Part shown: positions 26,600-32,999 of the stretch, one piece after another
Layout: every line of letters begins with the position of its first letter
How positions within the stretch are numbered: the first letter of the stretch is position 1
Assembly (NCBI RefSeq): GCF_001305575.3
Contig: NZ_CP012373.2
Location: forward strand, 4,201,318-4,265,317
Origin: Beggiatoa leptomitoformis
GTDB lineage: Bacteria > Pseudomonadota > Gammaproteobacteria > Beggiatoales > Beggiatoaceae
Length of the DNA stretch: 64,000 bases
Direction of reading: 5' to 3'
The notes under the pieces: generated by a model
The model's database searches: none
What the model was told of the DNA's origin: nothing
The model's input: only the letters and a program-made list of their open reading frames with translations
Made by a program: the position numbers and the translations under genes

Positions 26600-26672
26600 A
26601 TCCAACAAGGTGGAATACGCTACGCTATTCCACCCCACCCCAAATTGTCGACAATCTCCCATTATCCCCATT
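26600..26672 (+). repeat. Inverted repeat, left copy, containing palindrome and operator
   Basis: About 70 bp holding the TGGAATACGC..ATTCCACC palindrome, the ATTGTCGACAAT operator and CTCCCATTATCCCCATT. An inverted copy with few mismatches occurs at 32806-32870, so the gntR-acnD-prpF unit plus the IS982-family element lies between inverted copies of its own operator region. Confidence 0.85.
26644..26655. promoter_or_regulatory. GntR operator candidate 1 (ATTGTCGACAAT)
   Basis: A perfect 12-bp palindrome 66 bp upstream of the gntR start. The same palindrome recurs 53 bp downstream, close to an integral number of helical turns, which would suit cooperative dimer binding. GntR-family regulators bind short palindromes of this type. 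Binding itself is inferred. Confidence 0.6.
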
Positions 26673-26696
26673 GACACCCCCCCTAAAACCGCCTAT

Positions 26697-26708
26697 ATTG
26701 TCGACAAT
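26697..26708. promoter_or_regulatory. GntR operator candidate 2 (ATTGTCGACAAT)
   Basis: An identical palindrome that ends 12 bp before the gntR start codon. At this position a bound regulator would block transcription or initiation. A related TTGTCGACAA occurs inside the gntR coding region at 26853-26862. This arrangement suggests autoregulation of gntR-acnD-prpF. Confidence 0.65.
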
Positions 26709-26720
26709 TAAGCTATAGAG

Positions 26721-27422
26721 ATGCACATCATGGTATCGCTGATACTTCCCACTGATCAGCCTGTCACCACTGCCGATAAAACTTTTATTCAATTGCGACA
26801 AGATATTGTCGAAGGTATCATCCGTCCTAGCAGCAAACTCAGCGAGACGGAGTTGTCGACAAAATACGCGGTGAGCCGTGCTGTGATTCGAGAAGCCATT
26901 AACCGTTTAGAATCTTGCCATTTAGTTGAACGTAAAGCCAACGTCGGGGCGCGTGTCGTCGCCTTAACGCAAGATGGTTTAGAAGAGCTGTACCAAGTGC
27001 GCGAAGCCTTGGAAGGGATGGCGGCACGATTAGCAGCCGTTCACATGACCGAGGCAGAAATCAGCGATTTAAACAGCTTATTAAGTACCCATTTTAAAAC
27101 CGTGCAAAGTGGCGAGACTTACTACCAAGAAGCGGGCGATTTAGATTTTCATTATCGGATTATCTTAGGCAGTAAAAATACACAGTTAATATCGATGTTG
27201 GTGGACAGCTTATATCACTTAATCCGCATGTATCGCGTGCAGTTAGGGATGGCAGGGCCTAGAGTGACCACCGCCTTTGATGAACATCGCCATATTGTGC
27301 AAGCCATTTCTAATCGTGACGCAGAATTAGCTGAAATGTTAATGCGTCGTCATATCTTATATACCAAGCAGAATTCACAAAAGACTTTGCTGAGTCACAT
27401 TAATAGTCAAACGAGGATGTAG
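26721..27422 (+). CDS. GntR-family (FadR/FCD type) regulator of the methylcitrate genes
   Basis: A 233-residue regulator. An N-terminal winged HTH (about residues 15-80) has L-S-E-T-E-L-S-T-K-Y-A-V-S-R-A-V-I-R-E-A-I-N-R-L. An all-helical FCD effector domain (about 90-225) has D-x3-H, H and H-type metal ligands, as in D-L-D-F-H-Y-R-I. It precedes acnD by one base and prpF beyond that, so by position it is the propionate-pathway regulator, a role filled by GntR proteins in several proteobacteria instead of the sigma-54 activator PrpR. The ligand is probably a methylcitrate-cycle intermediate (inference). The start at 26721 is favoured; an in-frame ATG lies three codons later. Confidence 0.85.
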   Translation: MHIMVSLILPTDQPVTTADKTFIQLRQDIVEGIIRPSSKLSETELSTKYAVSRAVIREAINRLESCHLVERKANVGARVVALTQDGLEELYQVREALEGMAARLAAVHMTEAEISDLNSLLSTHFKTVQSGETYYQEAGDLDFHYRIILGSKNTQLISMLVDSLYHLIRMYRVQLGMAGPRVTTAFDEHRHIVQAISNRDAELAEMLMRRHILYTKQNSQKTLLSHINSQTRM

Positions 27423-27423
27423 C

Positions 27424-30030
27424 ATGAATACAAATTACCGCAAGCCTTTAGCTGGTACTAATTTAGACTTCTTTGATACCCGCGCCGCCGTGGAAGAAAT
27501 CCAAGCAGGTGCGTATGAAAAACTGCCTTATACCTCTCGCGTGTTAGCAGAACAGTTAGTACGCCGTTGCGACCCCGCGATGTTGACGGATTCTTTAAAA
27601 CAGTTAATTGAGCGCAAACGCGATTTAGATTTTCCTTGGTATCCTGCGCGTGTGGTGTGCCATGACATTTTAGGTCAAACTGCATTAGTGGATTTAGCAG
27701 GCTTACGTGATGCCATCGCTGAGCAAGGCGGCGACCCCGCAAAAGTCAATCCTGTTGTTCCAACGCAGTTAATCGTTGACCACTCTTTAGCCGTTGAATT
27801 CGGGGGCTTTGACCCTGACGCATTCCAAAAAAACCGTGAAGTAGAAGACCGTCGTAATGAAGACCGTTTCCATTTTATCGAGTGGACTAAAACCGCGTTC
27901 AAAAACGTGGACGTGATTCCTGCGGGCAACGGCATCATGCACCAAATTAACTTGGAAAAAATGTCGCCCGTGATTCAAGTGCGTGACGGCGTGGCTTTCC
28001 CTGATACTTGCGTCGGGACTGATAGCCATACGCCTCACGTCGACGCGTTAGGTGTTATCGCGATTGGTGTCGGTGGTTTAGAAGCTGAAACCGTGATGTT
28101 AGGTCGCGCTTCTATGATGCGTTTACCCGACATCATCGGCGTGAAATTAACGGGCAAACGTAAAGCGGGCATCACTGCAACTGACGTAGTCTTAGCTTTA
28201 ACCGAGTTTTTGCGTAAAGAGCGCGTCGTCTCTGCTTATTTAGAATTCTTCGGCGATGGCGCAGTGGATTTAACCATTGGCGACCGTGCAACCATTTCTA
28301 ATATGACTCCAGAATTTGGGGCATCTGCGGGCATGTTCTACATTGATTCGCAAACGATTGATTACTTAAACTTGACAGGTCGTGACGCTAAACAAGTCGC
28401 TTTAGTCGAAAACTACGCTAAAACCACAGGTTTATGGGCAGACAGTTTAGTTAATGCAGAGTATGAGCGCGTCTTAGAATTTGATTTATCGACTGTTGTG
28501 CGCAACATGGCAGGCCCTTCTAACCCACACCGTCGTTTACCCACTTCTGCTTTAGCTGAACGTGGCATTGCGGTGAATTTAGACAAAGCCCAAGCGGAAG
28601 AAAAAGAAGGCAAAATGCCCGATGGGGCGGTGATTATCGCAGCAATCACTTCCTGCACGAACACCTCTAATCCCCGCAACGTCGTCGCCGCTGCCTTATT
28701 AGCGAAAAAAGCTAACGAGTTAGGCTTAGTGCGTAAACCTTGGGTGAAATCCTCTTTTGCACCCGGTTCTAAAGTCGCAGAATTGTATTTAACGGAATCA
28801 GGTTTATTACCTGAATTAGAAAAATTAGGTTTCGGTATCGTGGCATTTGCTTGCACCACCTGTAACGGCATGAGCGGCGCGTTAGACCCCAAAATTCAGC
28901 AAGAAATTATTGACCGTGATTTATACGCAACGGCGGTATTGTCTGGCAACCGTAACTTTGATGGTCGTATTCACCCTTATGCTAAACAAGCATTTTTAGC
29001 TTCTCCGCCCTTAGTTATTGCTTATGCCATCGCGGGGACAGTGCGTTTTGACATCGAGAATGATGTTTTAGGCACTGACAAAAACGGTAAAGCGATTACC
29101 TTAAATGACATTTGGCCTTCTGATGAAGAAATCGACGCGATTGTTAAACAATTCGTGAAACCTGAACAATTTAATAAAGTTTACATTCCGATGTTTGACT
29201 TAGGTGCGATAGAAGAAGCGAAAAGCCCCTTGTACGACTGGCGACCCATGAGCACTTACATCCGCCGTCCTCCCTACTGGGAAGGTGCATTAGCGGGTGC
29301 GCGTGCCTTAAAAGGAATGCGTCCATTAGCGGTATTAGGCGATAACATCACCACTGACCACTTGTCACCCTCTAACGCGATTCTGGCGAGCAGTGCCTCA
29401 GGCGAATACTTAGCCAAAATGGGCTTACCTGAAGAAGACTTTAACTCTTATGCAACCCATCGCGGCGACCATTTAACCGCACAACGTGCCACATTCGCCA
29501 ATCCGCAACTGTTAAACGAAATGTGCCGCGACGAAAACGGCAACGTAAAAAAAGGTTCTTTAGCGCGTATTGAGCCAGAAGGTCAAGTGACGCGTATGTG
29601 GGAAGCGATTGAAACTTACATGGAACGCAAACAGCCTTTAATCATCGTAGCAGGCGCGGATTATGGTCAAGGTTCTTCTCGTGACTGGGCAGCAAAAGGC
29701 GTGCGTTTAGCGGGTGTTGAAGCCATTGTTGCAGAAGGCTTCGAGCGTATTCACCGCACAAACTTAGTGGGCATGGGCGTGTTACCGCTGGAATTCAAAG
29801 CGGGCGAAACCCGTCAAACCTACAACATCGACGGCACTGAGACGTTTGATGTCATCGGTGAATTAACCCCACGCGCTGAATTAACCGTTGTGATTCATCG
29901 TAAAAATGGTGAAACCGTGAACGTGCCTGTCACTTGCCGTTTAGACACCGCAGAAGAAGTCTCTGTGTATGAAGCAGGTGGCGTGTTACAACGCTTTGCT
30001 AAGGACTTTTTAGAAGCGAAAGCGGCTTAA
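27424..30030 (+). CDS. acnD: Fe-S-dependent 2-methylcitrate dehydratase AcnD
   Basis: An aconitase-family protein of 868 residues. It dehydrates 2-methylcitrate to 2-methyl-trans-aconitate in the 2-methylcitrate cycle of propionate degradation and requires PrpF. It carries the 4Fe-4S cysteines in T-S-C-T-N-T-S and A-C-T-T-C-N-G, the G-T-D-S-H-T-P-H active-site motif and a C-terminal swivel domain with G-D-N-I-T-T-D-H and Y-G-Q-G-S-S-R-D-W. The length matches AcnD, and the immediate pairing with prpF separates it from plain aconitases. It starts right after gntR. Its presence explains why the alternative dehydratase prpD can be broken (fragment at 37062-37315). Confidence 0.95.
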   Translation: MNTNYRKPLAGTNLDFFDTRAAVEEIQAGAYEKLPYTSRVLAEQLVRRCDPAMLTDSLKQLIERKRDLDFPWYPARVVCHDILGQTALVDLAGLRDAIAEQGGDPAKVNPVVPTQLIVDHSLAVEFGGFDPDAFQKNREVEDRRNEDRFHFIEWTKTAFKNVDVIPAGNGIMHQINLEKMSPVIQVRDGVAFPDTCVGTDSHTPHVDALGVIAIGVGGLEAETVMLGRASMMRLPDIIGVKLTGKRKAGITATDVVLALTEFLRKERVVSAYLEFFGDGAVDLTIGDRATISNMTPEFGASAGMFYIDSQTIDYLNLTGRDAKQVALVENYAKTTGLWADSLVNAEYERVLEFDLSTVVRNMAGPSNPHRRLPTSALAERGIAVNLDKAQAEEKEGKMPDGAVIIAAITSCTNTSNPRNVVAAALLAKKANELGLVRKPWVKSSFAPGSKVAELYLTESGLLPELEKLGFGIVAFACTTCNGMSGALDPKIQQEIIDRDLYATAVLSGNRNFDGRIHPYAKQAFLASPPLVIAYAIAGTVRFDIENDVLGTDKNGKAITLNDIWPSDEEIDAIVKQFVKPEQFNKVYIPMFDLGAIEEAKSPLYDWRPMSTYIRRPPYWEGALAGARALKGMRPLAVLGDNITTDHLSPSNAILASSASGEYLAKMGLPEEDFNSYATHRGDHLTAQRATFANPQLLNEMCRDENGNVKKGSLARIEPEGQVTRMWEAIETYMERKQPLIIVAGADYGQGSSRDWAAKGVRLAGVEAIVAEGFERIHRTNLVGMGVLPLEFKAGETRQTYNIDGTETFDVIGELTPRAELTVVIHRKNGETVNVPVTCRLDTAEEVSVYEAGGVLQRFAKDFLEAKAA

Positions 30031-30038
30031 TAGCTGAA

Positions 30039-30130
30039 ATGTAGGGTGGAATAGCGCAGCGTATTCCACCACGTTCAAGCCAATATGCTGATTCTGGTGG
30101 AATACGGCTTGCGCCTATTCCACCCTACAT
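30039..30130. repeat. Paired GGTGGAATA palindromes between acnD and prpF
   Basis: Two palindromes (30045-30070 and 30096-30124) of the form GGTGGAATA..TATTCCACC are themselves arranged so that ATGTAGGGTGGAATA at the left pairs with TATTCCACCCTACAT at the right. They could fold into one large hairpin or two small ones within the acnD-prpF message. Related single palindromes lie at 26609 and 32843. Confidence 0.8.
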
Positions 30131-30145
30131 AAGGAAACCATCAAC

Positions 30146-31324
30146 ATGTCTCAAGTCCCTCAAATCAAAATCCCAGCCACTTACATGCGCGGCGGCACGA
30201 GCAAAGGCGTATTTTTCAACTTAACCGACTTACCCGCCGCCGCTCAAGTCGCAGGCGAAGCACGCGACAAATTATTACTGCGCGTTATCGGCAGCCCTGA
30301 CCCTTATGGCAAACACACCGACGGCATGGGGGGCGCGACTTCTAGCACCAGCAAAACCGTGATTCTGTCTAAAAGCACACAACCTGATCACGACGTGGAT
30401 TACTTATTCGGTCAAGTTGCGATTGATAAACCGTTTATCGATTGGAGTGGCAACTGTGGCAATTTAACCGCAGCAGTCGGCTCATTCGCTATTTTCAGCG
30501 GTTTAATTGACCCTGCGCGCGTCCCTCAAAACGGCACGGTTGTGGTGCGTATTTGGCAAGCCAACATTAAAAAAACCATTCTTGCGCATGTGCCCATCAC
30601 TAACGGCGAAGTACAAGAAACGGGTGATTTTGAATTAGACGGCGTAACTTTTCCCGCCGCAGAAGTACAAGTTGAATTTATGGACCCCGCCGATGGCGAA
30701 GGCGCAATGTTCCCGACAGGCAATTTAGTCGATGATTTAGAAGTGCCAAATATCGGTACTTTCAAAGCCACGATGATTAATTCAGGTATTCCCACCGTAT
30801 TTTTAAACGCGGAAGACCTTGGCTACACGGGCACAGAATTACAAGAAGCCATCAACGGCGACCCTGCTGCGTTAGCCCGCTTTGAAACCATTCGCGCCCA
30901 CGCTGCCTTACGCATGGGGTTAATCAGTAAACTTGAAGAAGCCGCAAGCCGTCAACACACGCCTAAAATCGCATTTGTTGCTAAACCACAAGCTTATGTC
31001 TCATCTAGCGGTAAACAAGTCACTTTAGATGATATTGATGTGAATGTCCGTGCTTTATCCATGGGTAAATTACACCATGCCATGATGGGCACTGCTGCCG
31101 TGGCTATTGGCACAGCCGCTGCTATCCCTGGAACCTTGGTCAATTTAGCAGCAGGCGGTGGCGAACGTAACGCCGTCCGTTTTGGTCATCCATCGGGTAC
31201 GCTACGCGTTGGTGCAGAAGCTAAATTAGTCAATGGCGAATGGACTGCGACTAAAGCCGTGATGGGTCGTAGCGCACGGGTGTTAATGGAAGGTTATGTC
31301 CGTATTCCGGGGGATGCGTTTTAA
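30146..31324 (+). CDS. prpF: 2-methylaconitate cis-trans isomerase PrpF
   Basis: A 392-residue protein of the PrpF/diaminopimelate-epimerase-like fold. The N-terminal Y-M-R-G-G-T-S-K-G-V-F-F and the G-G-A-T-S-S-T-S-K-T motif are diagnostic. G-N-C-G-N-L-T-A-A-V carries the conserved active-site cysteine region, and the C-terminal half has G-H-P-S-G-T-L-R-V-G. It isomerises the product of AcnD (2-methyl-trans-aconitate to the cis form) so that an aconitase-type enzyme can finish the conversion to 2-methylisocitrate. It lies 115 bp after acnD, with only the palindromic repeat between, and is followed by a terminator. Confidence 0.95.
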   Translation: MSQVPQIKIPATYMRGGTSKGVFFNLTDLPAAAQVAGEARDKLLLRVIGSPDPYGKHTDGMGGATSSTSKTVILSKSTQPDHDVDYLFGQVAIDKPFIDWSGNCGNLTAAVGSFAIFSGLIDPARVPQNGTVVVRIWQANIKKTILAHVPITNGEVQETGDFELDGVTFPAAEVQVEFMDPADGEGAMFPTGNLVDDLEVPNIGTFKATMINSGIPTVFLNAEDLGYTGTELQEAINGDPAALARFETIRAHAALRMGLISKLEEAASRQHTPKIAFVAKPQAYVSSSGKQVTLDDIDVNVRALSMGKLHHAMMGTAAVAIGTAAAIPGTLVNLAAGGGERNAVRFGHPSGTLRVGAEAKLVNGEWTATKAVMGRSARVLMEGYVRIPGDAF

Positions 31325-31365
31325 AGTTTGTATTTGAGCCTATAAGCTATAAACGTTTTTGCAAC

Positions 31366-31401
31366 AGAGCCTTATCAAACTTATTGAGAGGCTCTTTTTT
31401 T
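31366..31401 (+). terminator. Rho-independent terminator after prpF
   Basis: The stem AGAGCCT / AGGCTCT, about 42 bp beyond the prpF stop, is followed by a run of seven T, so it closes the gntR-acnD-prpF transcript. Confidence 0.85.
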
Positions 31402-31478
31402 ATGTTTTTACGCACAGTGGTTATTCAGTCGTGTTCAAGCGGGCTTTAACATATTAGAAACGTAACTCTTCTTAGCAT

Positions 31479-32462
31479 AACCTGAGTTCGGTCTAAGGAA
31501 GGCAAGCGCGATAAAATCTGAGAAAATATAAAATCTCTACATTCCATATTTCTCAACGAGCTTGCCTATCATGAATTTAACACGATTATTTTGTGAAGTG
31601 GATGATTTCTGCAACGCATTTATTCCTGAATGGGAAAAAACTCAACTCAACGATGGCTGCAAAAAAAGACGTAGAACTCGCAGTTTAAGCCCTTCTGAAA
31701 TCATCACTCTTATTGTCTTGTACCACTCCTCAGGTTACAGAACCTTCAAATGGTTTTATACCCGTCATCAGCATCTGTCTCAGGCATTTCCGAAACTTGT
31801 CTCCTACAATCGTTTTATTGAGCTGTTACCTGACATCTTGATTCCTCTGACTTTCTTCATGAAAAGCCGTTGCGCCACAGGGAAGGGGATTGCCTTTATT
31901 GATTCAACCCCTTTACGGGTTTGCGATAACCTACGGATTTCACGCCACCAAACCTTCAAAGAGGAGGCGCAAAGAGGTAAATCCTCAACAGGATGGTTTT
32001 ATGGCTTTAAACTCCATCTCTTAGTCGACGATTGCGGTCAAATCCTCTCCTTTCGGATTACGCGCGGCAATGTCGATGATAGAAAACCTGTTCCAAGTAT
32101 GCTGAAAAACTTTATCGGTAAAGTCTTTGGAGACCGTGGCTATCTCTCTAAAAAACTAGCGGCGTTATTAGCTTTAGATGACGTAGAACTGATTACCACC
32201 TTGAAGAAAAACATGAAACCCCGAGTACTCGCCGCTTTCGATAAGCTTTTGTTACGTAAGCGTTGTATCATTGAAACGATTAATGACCAGCTGAAAAATA
32301 TCTTTGATTTAGAACACTCGCGGCATCGTTCATTAACCAATTATATGATTAACGTTGTCGCAAGTTTGGTCGCTTATTCTTATCAGGATAAACTACCTTC
32401 TTTGAATATTGCCAGAAAGGATTTGACTCCTTTGCTCTAATCGCTTATCCCGAACTCAGGTT
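31479..32462 (+). mobile_element. IS982-family insertion sequence, copy 1 (apparently complete)
   Basis: The terminal inverted repeat AACCTGAGTTCGG occurs at 31479-31491 and its complement at 32450-32462. The element is about 984 bp and encodes one transposase. It separates the prpF end from a VapB-like antitoxin. A decayed second copy lies at 51586-52424. Confidence 0.9.
31571..32440 (+). CDS. IS982-family transposase
   Basis: About 289 residues from the ATG at 31571 (a TTG at 31562 is the alternative). The catalytic triad region reads F-I-D-S-T-P-L (first Asp), G-D-R-G-Y-L-S (second Asp) and I-E-T-I-N-D-Q-L-K (Glu). The C-terminal helix has H-S-R-H-R-S-L, as is usual for IS982 enzymes. The gene is uninterrupted and the inverted repeats are intact, so it is probably functional. 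It lies between the terminator of the prpF transcript and the VapB-like gene. Confidence 0.92.
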   Translation: MNLTRLFCEVDDFCNAFIPEWEKTQLNDGCKKRRRTRSLSPSEIITLIVLYHSSGYRTFKWFYTRHQHLSQAFPKLVSYNRFIELLPDILIPLTFFMKSRCATGKGIAFIDSTPLRVCDNLRISRHQTFKEEAQRGKSSTGWFYGFKLHLLVDDCGQILSFRITRGNVDDRKPVPSMLKNFIGKVFGDRGYLSKKLAALLALDDVELITTLKKNMKPRVLAAFDKLLLRKRCIIETINDQLKNIFDLEHSRHRSLTNYMINVVASLVAYSYQDKLPSLNIARKDLTPLL

Positions 32463-32492
32463 AAATATAGTTTTACAGAGTGAAAAATCATT

Positions 32493-32714
32493 ATGCACAC
32501 GTTTCAAGTGAATTCACAGATTAACGAAAATGGTTTGCTTTCAATTAAATTGCCTCAAGAATGGGCGAATCAACAGGTCAATGTTTTGTTGGTATTAGAA
32601 ATATTGCAAAATAGTTTAAAACAGCCTGAACCAACTAACCTAACGCAGTTGCCAGACGATTTTATGAATGAACGTATGAGCGATGTACCCCAATCTCGGG
32701 AAGAATGGTTGTGA
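32493..32714 (+). CDS. VapB-type antitoxin
   Basis: A 73-residue protein that opens H-T-F-Q-V-N-S-Q-I-N-E-N-G-L-L-S-I-K-L-P, the beta-strand DNA-binding start found in antitoxins paired with PIN toxins of this type. It ends in an acidic Q-S-R-E-E-W-L tail, a common toxin-binding end. Its stop overlaps the start of a VapC fragment, as expected for an operon. The toxin is truncated, so the antitoxin is now an orphan. A 16-codon relic of the same gene occurs at 35966-36016. Confidence 0.75.
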   Translation: MHTFQVNSQINENGLLSIKLPQEWANQQVNVLLVLEILQNSLKQPEPTNLTQLPDDFMNERMSDVPQSREEWL

Positions 32715-32815
32715 AATTGCGTTATTTGTTAGACACCAATATTTGCATTTATATCGCAAAGAAAAAACCATTAGAAGTTTATCAACGACTGAGTACATTG
32801 AATGAATGGGGATAA
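32711..32815 (+). pseudogene. N-terminal fragment of a VapC PIN-domain toxin
   Basis: Beginning with GTG overlapping the antitoxin stop, the frame reads L-R-Y-L-L-D-T-N-I-C-I-Y-I and then K-P-L-E-V-Y-Q-R-L, the N-terminus of tRNA-fMet-type VapC toxins with the first catalytic aspartate. It stops after 34 codons where the inverted repeat (32806) begins. The rest of the PIN domain is missing, so the toxin is dead. Confidence 0.8.
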
Positions 32816-32870
32816 TGGGAGATTGTCGACAATTTCGCGTAGGGTGGAATAGTGTAGCGTATTCCACAGT
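32806..32870 (-). repeat. Inverted repeat, right copy, with operator palindrome
   Basis: The inverted counterpart of 26600-26672. It includes the operator ATTGTCGACAAT at 32822-32833 and the GGTGGAATA palindrome at 32843-32867. It truncates the vapC fragment. It sits roughly 130 bp upstream of the STAND gene. Confidence 0.85.
32822..32833. promoter_or_regulatory. GntR operator candidate 3, within the inverted copy
   Basis: The same 12-bp palindrome ATTGTCGACAAT as upstream of gntR. It lies 167 bp before the start of the STAND-ATPase gene at 33000. Regulation of that gene by the GntR protein is possible but unproven; a displaced operator is the simpler reading. Confidence 0.45.
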
Positions 32871-32999
32871 GAGTGTTTGTATGTTGTTAGTGTTGTGGGT
32901 TGGTAGGGGTATTGTTTGGGTAGTGAATTTTGTTATGTGCTAACGTATTATTGATAGGTGTTTTTTGAAATAATATATTGATTTATTCCCTTTACGCAG

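Larger units (their letters stand above)
26244..26720. other. Intergenic region upstream of gntR with palindromic repeats and operators
   Basis: About 475 bp without a gene. It contains REP-like TTCCCAAAC palindromes at about 26439-26459 and 26570-26589, and a GGTCAAGC/GCTTGACC palindrome near 26473-26491. A GGTGGAATA..TATTCCACC palindrome lies at 26609-26634, and two ATTGTCGACAAT operators lie at 26644 and 26697. The right part (26600-26672) recurs inverted at 32806-32870. Confidence 0.7.

Noticed and set aside
27458..27742. Long minus-strand ORFs within acnD
   Set aside because: They are shadows of a strongly conserved aconitase gene with no ribosome site or homology pattern.
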